Of a DNA stretch of 64,000 bases, positions 24,872 through 33,928 are shown piece after piece. The notes beneath the pieces are model-generated. The model had not been told where the DNA came from. It did no database searches and saw nothing but the letters and a program-made list of their open reading frames with translations. The translations under genes were made by a program, and so were the position numbers. How positions within the stretch are numbered: position 1 is the first letter of the stretch; every line of letters begins with the position of its first letter. Origin of the DNA: Aeromonas veronii (lineage in GTDB: Bacteria; Pseudomonadota; Gammaproteobacteria; Enterobacterales; Aeromonadaceae); assembly GCA_041319085.1 (NCBI GenBank), contig CP101033.1, forward strand, positions 3,498,501 to 3,562,500. The letters run 5' to 3'.

Positions 24872-26656
24872 ATGTCGAATCTCTTCAAGGCGGCCCTGCT
24901 ACTGGGCGGTCTGCTGTGGCAATCCATGGGATTGGCCAGCGACACGGGCTGGCTCACCAGCCCACAGAATGATCACGCCCGGGTACGGCTGCAGGCCGAC
25001 CGCAGCACGGCAGATCAGACCCGCATCCTGCTCGATGTCGAGCTGGAGTCAGGCTGGAAGACCTACTGGCACAGTCCGGGCGAAGGGGGCATTGCCCCCC
25101 AGATCCTGTGGGATGAGCCGGTCGGCGACTTTCAGTGGCGCTGGCCGGTGCCACGTCACTTCGAGGTAGCCGGGCTCAGCACCCAGGGTTATCAGGGGGA
25201 GGTTACCTTTCCCCTCAGCCTCCACTACCCAACTGGGCAACCGCTCAAGGGGACTCTGCGCCTATCGACCTGCAGCAATGTCTGCATCCTGACCGACTTT
25301 CCCTTCACCCTCGCAGTGGATGGGCAGGCCCCGGCCGACTTCGATTTTGCTTGGGCGAAGGCGATGAGTACCCTGCCCCAGCAATTGCCCACCGACACCC
25401 GGGTCAAGCTCGGTTATCAGCACAACCAGCTCTGGCTGCTGGGGGCGGCGCTGCTCGGCGGCCTGATCCTCAACCTGATGCCCTGCGTGCTGCCGGTACT
25501 GGCGCTCAAGCTGGGCTCTGTGTTGCAACATCAGGACCGTGAACAGGGAACCGTGCGCAAGCAGTTCCTCGCCGCCAGTGCCGGGATCATCGCCTCCTTC
25601 TGGGTGCTGGCGGCCATGAGCAGTCTGCTGCGCGCCCCCGGCTTTGGAATGAGTGGGGCGGTCGGCTGGGGCATCCAATTCCGGAGCGCCGGTTTTATCG
25701 GCTTGATGGTGCTGGTGACCTTACTGTTTTGCGCCAACCTGCTGGGGCTGTTCGAGATCCGCCTGCCCAGCGCCCTCAGCACCCGCCTTGCCACCAGCGG
25801 CGGCAACGGCCTCGGCGGTCACTTCCTGCAGGGGAGCTTCGCCACTCTGCTGGCGACCCCCTGCTCGGCCCCCTTCCTCGGCACCGCAGTGGCCTTTGCG
25901 CTGGCGGCTCCGCTCGGCCAGCTGTGGCTGATCTTCACCGCGCTCGGAATTGGCATGAGCCTGCCCTGGCTGCTCGTGGCAGCCCTGCCACGGCTCGCCC
26001 TCTGGTTGCCGAAACCGGGGCGCTGGATGGGGGGCCTGCGCATCCTGCTCGGCCTGATGATGCTGGGCTCCAGCCTCTGGCTGGCGAGCCTGCTCGACAA
26101 CCATCTCGGCAGTTATGCCACCGGCTGGCTGATGGTTGCCATGCTGCTGGCCCCGCTGATTGGCATCATCTGGCGTTACGGCATGCGTGGTTTCACACTG
26201 GGGATCGCCCTCACCGCCCTGATTGGCAGCCCTCTGCTGCTGAGCGGCGCCTTTAGCGCGCAGGGCTCGGCCAGCGTTGACAAGGTGGTCTGGCAGCCGC
26301 TCTCTGAACGCGCCATCACAGATGCGCTGGCCCAAAACAACCGGGTCTTTATCGATGTCACCGCCGACTGGTGCGTCACCTGCAAGGCCAACAAATATAA
26401 CGTGTTGCTGCGCGATGAGGTGCAACAGGCCCTCTCGGCCCCCGATGTGGTGGCCCTGCGCGGCGACTGGAGCAAACCGAGCGACACCATCGCCGCCTTC
26501 CTGCGCCAGCGCGGGGCGGCGGCCGTCCCCTTCAACCAGATTTATGGCCCGGAGTTGCCGCAAGGGGTCACACTGTCGCCCCTGCTCGACAAGGACGATC
26601 TGCTGACCACCTTGCACAAGGCTGGCCTGCTTCAGGCTGGCACCACCCGATTTTAA
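24872..26656 (+). CDS. scsB: ScsB, DsbD-like membrane thiol-disulfide reductant conductor
   Basis: A 594-residue protein with the three-part DsbD/ScsB layout. After a signal peptide, the N-terminal periplasmic domain carries Cys134 and Cys138 (CSNVC). The membrane domain has the two redox Cys in MPCVLPVLALK (205) and ATPCSAPFLG (331). The C-terminal thioredoxin-like domain has WCVTC (Cys501, Cys504). It passes electrons from cytoplasmic thioredoxin to periplasmic partners, most likely the adjacent ScsC and ScsD. The operon is linked to copper and oxidative stress tolerance in Salmonella. Confidence 0.9.
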   Translation: MSNLFKAALLLGGLLWQSMGLASDTGWLTSPQNDHARVRLQADRSTADQTRILLDVELESGWKTYWHSPGEGGIAPQILWDEPVGDFQWRWPVPRHFEVAGLSTQGYQGEVTFPLSLHYPTGQPLKGTLRLSTCSNVCILTDFPFTLAVDGQAPADFDFAWAKAMSTLPQQLPTDTRVKLGYQHNQLWLLGAALLGGLILNLMPCVLPVLALKLGSVLQHQDREQGTVRKQFLAASAGIIASFWVLAAMSSLLRAPGFGMSGAVGWGIQFRSAGFIGLMVLVTLLFCANLLGLFEIRLPSALSTRLATSGGNGLGGHFLQGSFATLLATPCSAPFLGTAVAFALAAPLGQLWLIFTALGIGMSLPWLLVAALPRLALWLPKPGRWMGGLRILLGLMMLGSSLWLASLLDNHLGSYATGWLMVAMLLAPLIGIIWRYGMRGFTLGIALTALIGSPLLLSGAFSAQGSASVDKVVWQPLSERAITDALAQNNRVFIDVTADWCVTCKANKYNVLLRDEVQQALSAPDVVALRGDWSKPSDTIAAFLRQRGAAAVPFNQIYGPELPQGVTLSPLLDKDDLLTTLHKAGLLQAGTTRF

Positions 26657-26665
26657 GGAGCAACC

Positions 26666-27409
26666 ATGAAACCGACTCTGAGCGCCCTGACCCTGCTGGC
26701 CTCCCTTTCGGCAGCTCTGCAGGCTCCGGCTCTGCCCGCCGCCCCCTTCACTGCGGAGCAGGAGGCGCGTATCAAGGAGCTGATCCGCGAGACCCTGGTC
26801 GCCAACCCCAAGATCCTCGACGAGGCAGCCGAATCCTGGGAGAAGCAGAACGCGGCAGCCCAGGAGGCGCAGCTTGGCAACTTCATCAAGGGCAATCAGG
26901 ACGTGCTGTTCAACAGTGCCACCAGCCCGCGCCTGGGGGCCAAGAATCCCAAGCTGACCCTGGTGCTGTTCACCGACTACAACTGCCCCTACTGCAAGCA
27001 GTTCGATCCCCGCCTGACCAAGCTGCTCGAGGCCTATCCCGACGATCTGGGGCTGGTGGTCAAGCTGCTGCCGTTCAAGGGGCAGAGCTCGGCCAAGGCG
27101 GCCCAGTACAGCCTCACCCTCTGGCAACAGGATCCGGCCCGTTTCCTCGCCCTGCACGACAAGCTGATGAGCAAGCAGGGGATGCTGACCGAGGCGGACA
27201 TCAACAAGGCGCTGGCGGCCACCGGCAACACGGCCCTCAAGCCCGATGCCAAGGCCACCGAGGAGCTGCGTAACAGCCTGCGCATCGGCACTCTTCTTGG
27301 CGTGCAGGGCACCCCGGCGACGCTCATCGGCAACCAGCTGGTGCCGGGCGCCCTTCCCTATGACGAGCTGGAGCAGCTGGTGAAGGCCGAGCTGGCCAAG
27401 CGGAGCTAA
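26666..27409 (+). CDS. scsC: ScsC, DsbA/DsbC-like periplasmic thiol oxidoreductase
   Basis: A 247-residue exported thioredoxin-fold protein. A signal peptide (about 1-25) is followed by an N-terminal helical extension (residues about 28-80), which in some ScsC proteins mediates trimerisation. The active site is CPYC (Cys107, Cys110) in LFTDYNCPYCKQFD, and the cis-Pro loop is in GVQGTPATLIG. ScsC is kept reduced by ScsB and acts as an isomerase or copper chaperone in the species studied. AAGGAG lies 6 bases before the ATG, 9 bases after scsB. Confidence 0.9.
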   Translation: MKPTLSALTLLASLSAALQAPALPAAPFTAEQEARIKELIRETLVANPKILDEAAESWEKQNAAAQEAQLGNFIKGNQDVLFNSATSPRLGAKNPKLTLVLFTDYNCPYCKQFDPRLTKLLEAYPDDLGLVVKLLPFKGQSSAKAAQYSLTLWQQDPARFLALHDKLMSKQGMLTEADINKALAATGNTALKPDAKATEELRNSLRIGTLLGVQGTPATLIGNQLVPGALPYDELEQLVKAELAKRS

Positions 27410-27412
27410 GCC

Positions 27413-27937
27413 ATGGCGGAGGATGCAGTCGTAAATGCCCCCCGCTGGCGCCGTTGGGGCAAGGAGGCGCTCTGGCTGCTGCTGATGGTGCTGGTCATCT
27501 CCACCCTGCTGGATCTGTGGCGCAGCCCCACCCTGCCGGCGGGGGCTATGGAAGCCCCCTTCACCCTGCAGGATGGCACCATCACCAGCCTGGCCGAGCA
27601 GAGCCGCGGCAAGCCGCTGCTGGTCTATTACTGGGCCAGCTGGTGCGGGGTGTGCCGCTTCACCACGCCGACCGTGGAGAACCTGTGGCAGGAGGGTGAA
27701 AACGTGCTGACGGTGGCGCTGCGCTCCGGCAGCGATGAGCAGTTGCGCGCCGGGATGGCGAAGAAGGGGCTCGCTTTTCCCACCCACAACGATGAGCGGG
27801 GAGATCTGGCCGCCCGCTGGCAGGTGGGGGTCACCCCCACCTTCCTCATCATCAAGGATGGGACGCTGGTGAGCAGCACCACCGGCTGGAGCTCGTGGCT
27901 CGGGCTCAAGGCCCGCCTGCTGTGGGCCGGCTGGTAA
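27413..27937 (+). CDS. scsD: ScsD, TlpA-like membrane-anchored thioredoxin
   Basis: A 174-residue protein with one N-terminal membrane helix (about 18-34) and a periplasmic thioredoxin domain containing WCGVC (Cys78, Cys81) and the cis-Pro loop VGVTPTFLI. It starts 3 bases after scsC, so the operon is tightly packed. By analogy with Salmonella ScsD it should be a reductant partner of ScsB. A strong terminator follows. Confidence 0.9.
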   Translation: MAEDAVVNAPRWRRWGKEALWLLLMVLVISTLLDLWRSPTLPAGAMEAPFTLQDGTITSLAEQSRGKPLLVYYWASWCGVCRFTTPTVENLWQEGENVLTVALRSGSDEQLRAGMAKKGLAFPTHNDERGDLAARWQVGVTPTFLIIKDGTLVSSTTGWSSWLGLKARLLWAGW

Positions 27938-27961
27938 TCCCGTCAGCCCAGCAATGTATGC

Positions 27962-27993
27962 AAAGAGCCCGGTATCACGACCGGGCTCTTTTT
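27962..27993 (+). terminator. Terminator of the scs-like operon
   Basis: AAAGAGCCCGG / CCGGGCTCTTT with an eight-base loop and a following T-tract, 25 bases after the scsD stop. Confidence 0.88.
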
Positions 27994-28012
27994 CATCTGA
28001 AGGCTGACAAGC

Positions 28013-28441
28013 CTATTTCGTGGGCGCCATGGCGCCCTGACCGAGCCGCCCCCTGGCGCTGGCCCGCTCGGCCTCGTCGAGTACCCCGTCCCCGTTCTTG
28101 TCCATCCGGGTGAAGAGGGCCTCATGGCGTGCCATGAACTGCGCCTTGGTCGTGTCCTGCATAGCCCTCATGTTGCCCATGTTTCCCATCTTGCCCGGCA
28201 TGGCCTGGCCCGACTGCTGCATCGCCTCGTGCATCTTGGCCATGGCGGCCTCTCTCTCGGCCACCGACAGGGTGCCATCCTTGTCGGTGTCCTGCCGGGC
28301 AAAGCGCTGCTCGGCTCTTTCCATGAACTGGGCCTTGGTGATGTCCCCCTTGATGAACATCAAGGGCTCGTCGATGCTCTCATCGGCGGCGATGGCAAGG
28401 CCGCCCAGAAGTACCATAGGCAGAAGATAAAATTTGAGCAT
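28013..28441 (-). CDS. Periplasmic EF-hand protein
   Basis: A 142-residue exported protein. A signal peptide (MLKFYLLPMVLLGGLAIA) precedes two EF-hand loops: DTDKDGTLSVAE near residues 54-65 and DKNGDGVLDEAE near 113-124, each with acidic residues at positions 1, 3, 5 and 12. The linker is rich in Met, Gly and Asn (MPGKMGNMGNM), a composition that could also bind copper. It sits tail to tail with the scs-like operon. Calcium binding is a motif-based prediction; partners are unknown. Confidence 0.87.
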   Translation of the reverse strand: MLKFYLLPMVLLGGLAIAADESIDEPLMFIKGDITKAQFMERAEQRFARQDTDKDGTLSVAEREAAMAKMHEAMQQSGQAMPGKMGNMGNMRAMQDTTKAQFMARHEALFTRMDKNGDGVLDEAERASARGRLGQGAMAPTK

Positions 28442-28729
28442 GGCTGTCCATTCCTTAGTAAGGGTCTCGGCCCGGCCGAGGCCTGCTGAAGATCGCCAGG
28501 GCAACGCCCGGCGCCTCCTGTAGTGTAGCCCCGGTGCCACCGCCTACCGGGAGGCAGATCGCAAGGTGTACCGACCGCGCCTCCCCCTGGTTACTTTTCT
28601 TCCTATTCATGGCGATGGCCGCCTGTTTGCGTTAAAATGTCGGGTTTTTGCCGAGCCTGGTTTGCCAAGATCCCCGCCGCCAGGCCAGCGCAGGGTCAAT
28701 TCCACGATGCCAGTGAGGCAGGATCCGTC

Positions 28730-29014
28730 ATGAACAACTACTTCCGGGTGTTGGGCGTCAAGTCCAACGCCAGTGAAAACGACATCAAAAAAGCCTATCG
28801 TCGGCTGTCGAACCAGTACCACCCCGACAAGCTGCACGGGGCGAGCGAAGAAGAGAAAGAGCAGGCAGCCCTCAAGCTGCACCAGGTAAAGCAGGCTTAT
28901 GAAGTGCTGTCCGATCCGAAACAGCGGGCCGCCTTTATCAAGGATTTCAACAACGTCATCGTGACCGATCCCGCTGCTGCCATGCAGGAGATGTGGGACC
29001 AGTTCTACCCCTGA
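28730..29014 (+). CDS. Stand-alone J-domain protein
   Basis: A 94-residue protein that is essentially one DnaJ J-domain: [26 protein letters not shown], the HPD tripeptide at 31-33 and the helix III region [16 protein letters not shown]. It lacks the Gly/Phe linker, zinc fingers and client-binding domains of DnaJ. Such proteins stimulate Hsp70 (DnaK) ATPase and direct it to a specific client. It heads a four-gene run with gaps of 23, 12 and 11 bases, so the downstream unknown proteins are plausible clients or partners. The ATG at 28730 starts the fold; the upstream open frame is unrelated sequence. Confidence 0.9.
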   Translation: MNNYFRVLGVKSNASENDIKKAYRRLSNQYHPDKLHGASEEEKEQAALKLHQVKQAYEVLSDPKQRAAFIKDFNNVIVTDPAAAMQEMWDQFYP

Positions 29015-29037
29015 GCCACCAGGCAAGAAGAGCGACT

Positions 29038-29580
29038 ATGCAAAAAAAATGGGACCAGGCACGGCTCAAGGCCCTGCAAAGCGATGCCAGTGAAAACATC
29101 GAATCCTACCGGGATCAGGACGACCCCAAGGGGCTCGAGCAGTTCACCGACCAGATGAAAAGCCTGCTGCTGGCCGACATGAGCATGCTGGAGTTCATGC
29201 CCGAATACCTGCCGCTCGCCCTCTATGGCCGGGTGCAGTTCCCGCCCAAGGCCAAGGGGCAGTGGAACAAGTGGCTCGCCAGCGGCGAGCAGCCGAGCTG
29301 GGACGAGTTCAAGGTGAGCGTCGGCTTCAACAACGCCGCCCTGCCGCTGGTCAAAGCGGTGCGGGCCCAGAGCGAAGATCAGCTGATGGAAGCCTGCGCC
29401 GTGCTGTTCCTGCTCGACAACCCGCTGCCGCGCGGCAGCCACCGCGGCGATGACGACTATGAGCTGCGCGACGAAGAAGAGGAAGACGGGGAAGATGCCG
29501 ACGCCGACTACCACGGCGGCAGTGACCGCTATGGTGATGACGACGGCGATCAGGATATGTACGACGAAGTCCGTTTCTAA
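29038..29580 (+). CDS. Unknown acidic protein in J-domain operon
   Basis: A 180-residue protein that I do not recognise. There is no signal peptide or membrane helix. The first 130 residues look alpha-helical ([50 protein letters not shown]). The last 45 residues are a low-complexity acidic tail dominated by Asp and Glu ([13 protein letters not shown]), probably disordered. The ATG at 29038 follows AAGAAGAG. It is second in the J-domain operon. Confidence 0.82.
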   Translation: MQKKWDQARLKALQSDASENIESYRDQDDPKGLEQFTDQMKSLLLADMSMLEFMPEYLPLALYGRVQFPPKAKGQWNKWLASGEQPSWDEFKVSVGFNNAALPLVKAVRAQSEDQLMEACAVLFLLDNPLPRGSHRGDDDYELRDEEEEDGEDADADYHGGSDRYGDDDGDQDMYDEVRF

Positions 29581-29592
29581 TTGGGGTAAGGC

Positions 29593-30360
29593 ATGAGCAA
29601 CAGTCTGATAGAAATTACCGCCATCGAGATCAAAGAGCTGGCCGTCATCGAGCCGAAGCAGGCCAGCGAGAAGTTCGAGCTGATCGCCAAGACCATGTCT
29701 GACGACCAGCTGGCAGAAGTGATTGAAAACATTGATATCGTTACCCTGACCCAGATCAACGGCCAGCACGACATCTCCTTTCCCTCCATCATCTCCGAGC
29801 TGATGACCCCGGAGCGGATCCGCGACATCGTCTGCCAGCAGCCGCTCTACTGGGAAGAGGCGATCAAGAACAACGCCGACGAGCTGCAACAGCACACCTT
29901 CGACTTCCTCAACTACCTGATCCGCACCCAGGATAGCGAAGCCAAGCAGCGCGAGATCCTCGAGTGCGTGGCCGAGGATCCGGCTGGTCTCTTCTACCTC
30001 GCCATCCCCTTCATCGAGTTCTATCGCGGCGATCGCTATGAAGAGGACGAGGGCTATCGCGACGTGCTGCACGCCGAAGAGGAAGATCTCGAAGAGTCCC
30101 TGCGCTACAGCGAGCGCCAGCAGAGCGAGGATGTCCACGACTACGCGCTGGACGACCCGCGCAGCCTCTTGATGCTCATTCGCGAGCTGGCCCCCGAGGT
30201 GGAGAAAGCCATCAAGGCGCTGCTGCGCAACGAGCACTCCACTTGGGACGGCATCATCAGCAAGTTTGCCGCCGAGCTGGTGATGCAGGCCAAAGAGAAG
30301 AACAAGGTCGAGGAAGACGAGTACGGCGACGTCGACGACATGTTCAGCTTTCTGGATTAA
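29593..30360 (+). CDS. Unknown helical acidic protein in J-domain operon
   Basis: A 255-residue soluble protein that I do not recognise. It is strongly acidic and predicted mostly helical, with repeated short helices (AEVIENIDIVTLTQI, PSIISELMTPERIRDIV, FDFLNYLIRTQD) and acidic stretches near residues 145-170 and at the C-terminus (KVEEDEYGDVDDMFSF). The GGGGTAAGGC just before the ATG gives a reasonable ribosome-binding site. Third gene of the J-domain operon, 12 bases after its neighbour. Confidence 0.85.
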   Translation: MSNSLIEITAIEIKELAVIEPKQASEKFELIAKTMSDDQLAEVIENIDIVTLTQINGQHDISFPSIISELMTPERIRDIVCQQPLYWEEAIKNNADELQQHTFDFLNYLIRTQDSEAKQREILECVAEDPAGLFYLAIPFIEFYRGDRYEEDEGYRDVLHAEEEDLEESLRYSERQQSEDVHDYALDDPRSLLMLIRELAPEVEKAIKALLRNEHSTWDGIISKFAAELVMQAKEKNKVEEDEYGDVDDMFSFLD

Positions 30361-30371
30361 GGAGCCCATTC

Positions 30372-31274
30372 ATGCAGTTAGTCATTCGCGATGCCAACCA
30401 GGGCCCCTATCTCACCCAGGTGCTGCGCTTTGGCCGCGACAATGAACGTTTGAGCGAACAACAGCTGGCCGCCATCAAGGGCAAGGCGGTGCTGATGAGC
30501 CTCAAATTCGCCGACAAGTACTACAACAAGTACAAGATGCACCTGCTGGAGCAGGCCGCCCACGACGTCATCGGCGTGGTGAGCCTCGGCCTGCAGGAGC
30601 TCTCGGCGCGGGATCCGGCCAAGGCGCTGGCGCTGCTGCAGGCGCCGGAAGGCCCTATCAAGCCGTTCCAGAAGGGCTGGTCCATGCTCATCACCGTCAG
30701 CCCCAAGCAGGCCGGCAACAGCCTCTACGGCGACGTGGATGCCCGCCTGCTGGACAAGATCTCGAGTCCCCCCGATGTGGAGGAGTGGCAAGGGTGGCAG
30801 GAGTATGAGAAGGCGCTGACCGAGCACAACAAGAGCCGCTTGATGGAGCTCATCGACCAGCACTTCTTCGCCTGCGAGAGCGACCACCCCACCATGGAGG
30901 ACAAGCTGGCCGAGGCGCTGCTCTACCGCATCCTCTGCGGCAAGGGCAGTGGCGCGGCGCCCCTCAAGGTGAAGCAGGATCTCAAACGCCGACTTGCGCG
31001 GGAGATTGCCCTCGACGAGGCCTGGTTCGACACCGACCATCTGGCCACCCAGCTCGCCCTGATGCTGAGCGCGCTGCCCGCGGACATGGCCACCGCCCTG
31101 CGCCAGGAGTTGAGCCCGGGCTTTGTGCCCAACCTGCTGCATACCCTCGGCTTCGTGCGCCAGTACCAGCAGTTGCAAAAAGAGGACGCCTCTCCGGAGA
31201 AGCTCGACAACATGGAGATGCGCGCCGGTCTCAAGCACCCATTGCTCGGCTGGCCGCTCTATCACGACTTCTAA
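30372..31274 (+). CDS. Unknown protein, last gene of J-domain operon
   Basis: A 300-residue soluble protein that I do not recognise. It begins MQLVIRDANQGPYLTQVLRFGRDNE and is otherwise mostly predicted helix, with a central charged region (WQGWQEYEKALTEHNKSRLMELIDQHFF) and a Leu-rich stretch near 230-260. No catalytic or metal motif stands out. AAGGAG lies 9 bases upstream, directly after the previous stop, and a strong terminator follows. Its function would have to be inferred from the shared operon with a J-domain protein. Confidence 0.85.
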   Translation: MQLVIRDANQGPYLTQVLRFGRDNERLSEQQLAAIKGKAVLMSLKFADKYYNKYKMHLLEQAAHDVIGVVSLGLQELSARDPAKALALLQAPEGPIKPFQKGWSMLITVSPKQAGNSLYGDVDARLLDKISSPPDVEEWQGWQEYEKALTEHNKSRLMELIDQHFFACESDHPTMEDKLAEALLYRILCGKGSGAAPLKVKQDLKRRLAREIALDEAWFDTDHLATQLALMLSALPADMATALRQELSPGFVPNLLHTLGFVRQYQQLQKEDASPEKLDNMEMRAGLKHPLLGWPLYHDF

Positions 31275-31304
31275 GGCCGCTTTCGTCGCCCATCCAGTCG
31301 CACC

Positions 31305-31333
31305 ACAACGCCCGGCCCGCCGGGCGTTGTTAT
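31305..31333 (+). terminator. Terminator of the J-domain operon
   Basis: ACAACGCCCGG / CCGGGCGTTGT with a four-base loop, 30 bases after the last stop codon, followed by TATAT instead of a clean T-tract. Confidence 0.75.
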
Positions 31334-31439
31334 ATCTGGCGACAAGCAATAAGGGTGGAATCAAGCAAGGTCTATTAGCGATAGCGTAATCGGCCGTACC
31401 GCCACCCGCAGTGGCTACGGAAATAGGGATTGTCCGTAA

Positions 31440-31790
31440 AATGGCGGTTCCTGTTTCGCGATCGTCTGATGACGCTGCGCCAATCAGACCTGCAGCCCGC
31501 CATTTATTTCACCAGCAACATCGATTGCACGATAGAGCCAACATCGACACCAACTGGCCGACCGGATCACATCAGCCGTACTGTAACCGCGTGGCACATG
31601 CCGTGCCCTGGTGCCACACCACCCACTCGGTCCGGCGCCACGGGTTCGCACGTGACGACCGAGGGAAGCGGTGTTTTTGCTACCCCGCAACGCAGAGCTG
31701 CCTGACGGACAGTCAGTCCTTCAATGAGGGCAGCCGCTGCATGCCGGTAACCGGGCATTGAGCGAGGTAATGGCCCACTTCAGGCTTAGC
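31440..31790 (-). pseudogene. Decayed transposase fragment, probably IS1595-like
   Basis: No intact gene fits the 480 bases between the J-domain operon and bcp. On the - strand around 31660-31790 one frame reads GPLPRSMPGYRHAAAALIEGL and then TVRQAALRCGVAK. A one-base shift then continues as NTASLGRH. This resembles the zinc-ribbon/helix-turn-helix junction of IS1595-family transposases (ALIEG.TVRQAA..CGV.KNTAFRWRH). Further along, GSIVQSMLLVK could be the worn GIVEADE motif. Stops and shifts interrupt all frames. The family match is from memory and the limits are approximate. Confidence 0.42.
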
Positions 31791-31812
31791 CTTTCAATCA
31801 CGCAGGGGAGGG

Positions 31813-32277
31813 TTATCCCTTGAGGAAATCCAGTACCACCTGATGGTGATCGCTGGTTTTGAACTTGTCGAAGTGGTGGGCAATGTTGCCCTCTTCGTCG
31901 ATCAGGAAGCTCTGGCGGTGAATGCCGTCATACTCCTTGCCCATAAATTTCTTCGGGCCCCAGACGCCAAAGGCATCTGCCACTGCGTGGTCTTCATCGG
32001 CCAGCAGGGTGAAGTTGAGCTGGTCCCGCTCTTCGAACTTTTTCAGCCGTTTGGCCGGATCCGGGCTGATGCCAAGTACCACCACATTGAGGGCGGCCAG
32101 CTCGGCGTTCACATCGCGCAGGCTGCAGGCCTGGGTGGTGCAGCCCGGGGTCATCGCCTTGGGATAGAAGTAGACCAGCACTTTTTTGCCGCGCAGGCCA
32201 GCGAGGCTGACCTGATTGCCATTCTGGTCGGGCAGGGAGAAATCGGGGGCGGGGCTGCCAGCTTGTAGTGGTTGCAT
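31813..32277 (-). CDS. bcp: Thioredoxin-dependent thiol peroxidase (Bcp)
   Basis: A 154-residue atypical 2-Cys/1-Cys peroxiredoxin that reduces hydroperoxides in the cytoplasm. The peroxidatic Cys lies in MTPGCTTQACSLRD near residue 45, with the second Cys five residues on as in E. coli Bcp. PDFSLPDQNGN and GKEYDGIHRQSFLIDEEG are typical. GAGGA precedes the ATG. It follows gcvR on the same strand after 24 bases, matching the gcvR-bcp order of enterics. Confidence 0.94.
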   Translation of the reverse strand: MQPLQAGSPAPDFSLPDQNGNQVSLAGLRGKKVLVYFYPKAMTPGCTTQACSLRDVNAELAALNVVVLGISPDPAKRLKKFEERDQLNFTLLADEDHAVADAFGVWGPKKFMGKEYDGIHRQSFLIDEEGNIAHHFDKFKTSDHHQVVLDFLKG

Positions 32278-32301
32278 GGGGTCTCCTCGGGTAAAACGCC
32301 C

Positions 32302-32835
32302 TCAGGCGTGTTTGCGATTGACGATAAACTCGAACGATTCGGCACCCAGTTGACGACAGAATTCGGCGAAGGCGGTTTGCGAACCTTCCACTTCACCCTC
32401 TCTGGCCAGATTGAGCTGAAAACTGATCTTCAGCAGGTTGAACGGCTGCTGCTCGAGGGTCATGGATTGCATCGCCTGGATGTTCCAGCCATGTTCGCTG
32501 AAGAACTGGGTGCACTGGCTTACGATGCCGGGCTCGTCGCGGATCAACAGGTCGGCACTGGCGCGGACGTCATACTGCAGGGACTGGTGGCGCTCGGTGC
32601 GTTTCATCATGGTGATGAGATCCCACTCCTGGCTACGCAGGGGCAGGCTGATTTCGAGTTGCATCATGCTGTTCCAGTCGCCCGAGAGCAGCATGATAAA
32701 GGTAAATTCATTGCCGAAGATGCCAAGGCGGCTGTCCACAATGTTGCAACCACAGCCACTGACGTGGCGGGTCACTTCATTGACGATGCCAGGCCTGTCC
32801 GTGCCGATGGCCGTTACGACCAGGTAGTGAGTCAT
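32302..32835 (-). CDS. gcvR: Glycine cleavage system repressor-like ACT protein
   Basis: A 177-residue protein made of two ACT domains: HYLVVTAIGTDRPGIVNEVTRHVSGCGCNIVDSRL (about 1-40) and ADLLIRDEPGIVSQCTQFFSEHGWNIQAMQS (about 92-125). In E. coli GcvR binds glycine and holds the activator GcvA inactive. The start at 32835 fits the family N-terminus; the frame is open 24 codons further upstream without similarity. It is divergent from dapA and cotranscribed with bcp. Confidence 0.9.
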   Translation of the reverse strand: MTHYLVVTAIGTDRPGIVNEVTRHVSGCGCNIVDSRLGIFGNEFTFIMLLSGDWNSMMQLEISLPLRSQEWDLITMMKRTERHQSLQYDVRASADLLIRDEPGIVSQCTQFFSEHGWNIQAMQSMTLEQQPFNLLKISFQLNLAREGEVEGSQTAFAEFCRQLGAESFEFIVNRKHA

Positions 32836-33040
32836 AAATCTTCTCTCGTCCGTTATGTCGTTGCGAAAGCCGCGCTGGCAAGCCAACCCTTCAGCCCTGA
32901 TGACCACTCCCTGAGGGGCGCTGCCGACTTTCGTCCATTACTTTTTGTGCCGGATGGTATCACGGCTTGCCCCCTCTCTCCCTTGTTTTTCAAAAGGGTC
33001 AGCTTTACCATTACGCCCCTGAAAATCGGGAGAAAAGTCC

Positions 33041-33928
33041 ATGTTACGCGGTAGTATTGTTGCGCTCGTTACCCCCATGCTGGCTTCAGGTGAAGTCGAT
33101 TGGGCCAGTCTGGCCAAGCTGGTCGACTATCATGTCAGCGCCGGGACCAGCGCCATTGTTGCGGTGGGTACCACAGGGGAATCGGTGACCCTGAGCGAGC
33201 AGGAGCATATCGCCGTCGTTGAAAAGACCGTTGAGTATGCCGCCGGACGCATTCCCGTCATCGCCGGTTGCGGCTCCAACAATACCGCCCACGCCATTGA
33301 ATTGGCCAGACAACTGGCCAAAACCGGCGTGGTGGCGGGCCTCTCGGTGACCCCTTATTACAACAAACCCACTCAGGAAGGTCTCTATCGCCATTATTGT
33401 GCGATCGCCGAGGCTAGTGGTCTGCCCCAAATTCTTTATAATGTGCCCGGTCGCACCTGTTGCGATCTCAAACCACAGACCGTGGCTCGTCTGGCCAAGG
33501 TCCCCGGCATTATCGGTTTGAAAGAGGCAACCGGCGATTTGAGCCGCACCCCGCTGCTGCGCGAACTGTGCGGGCCGGAGTTTGCTCTCTACAGTGGCGA
33601 CGATGCCACTGGTTGTGATTTTATGCTACAAGGTGGCGATGGCGTGATTTCGGTCACCACCAATATTGCAGCGGCCCAGATGGCCGACATGTGTCGTGCT
33701 GCGCTGGCCGGTGATGCCGGGCAGGCGCATGACATCAACAATCTCTTGATGCCGTTGCACCAGACTCTGTTCTGCGAACCGAGCCCCACCCCGGTGAAAT
33801 GGGCCTGTGCCCAACTGGGGTTGATTGCAACAGCCACCTTGCGCCTGCCGCTGGTTGACCTCACTCCCGAGGGCGAACAGCTGATGGCGCGAGCACTGAC
33901 CACAGCGGAGTTGATGGCGAGTGTTTAA
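33041..33928 (+). CDS. dapA: 4-hydroxy-tetrahydrodipicolinate synthase
   Basis: A 295-residue TIM-barrel lyase for the first committed step of lysine and diaminopimelate synthesis, condensing pyruvate with aspartate semialdehyde. [14 protein letters not shown] and [17 protein letters not shown] hold the catalytic Thr and Tyr residues, LYNVPGRT the second Tyr, and IGLKEATGD the Schiff-base Lys near residue 161. GGGAG precedes the ATG. It begins a dapA-bamC-purC series as in other gammaproteobacteria and overlaps bamC by 8 bases. Confidence 0.97.
   Translation: MLRGSIVALVTPMLASGEVDWASLAKLVDYHVSAGTSAIVAVGTTGESVTLSEQEHIAVVEKTVEYAAGRIPVIAGCGSNNTAHAIELARQLAKTGVVAGLSVTPYYNKPTQEGLYRHYCAIAEASGLPQILYNVPGRTCCDLKPQTVARLAKVPGIIGLKEATGDLSRTPLLRELCGPEFALYSGDDATGCDFMLQGGDGVISVTTNIAAAQMADMCRAALAGDAGQAHDINNLLMPLHQTLFCEPSPTPVKWACAQLGLIATATLRLPLVDLTPEGEQLMARALTTAELMASV

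Noticed and set aside
25721..27787. 688-codon open frame antisense to the scs-like operon
   Set aside because: Caused by GC-rich codon bias of the true genes on the other strand; its translation is low-complexity with no domain, and no ribosome-binding site is present.
31411..31761. 116-codon open frame on the + strand downstream of the J-domain operon
   Set aside because: Composition unlike a real protein; the opposite strand explains the region better as a decayed transposase.
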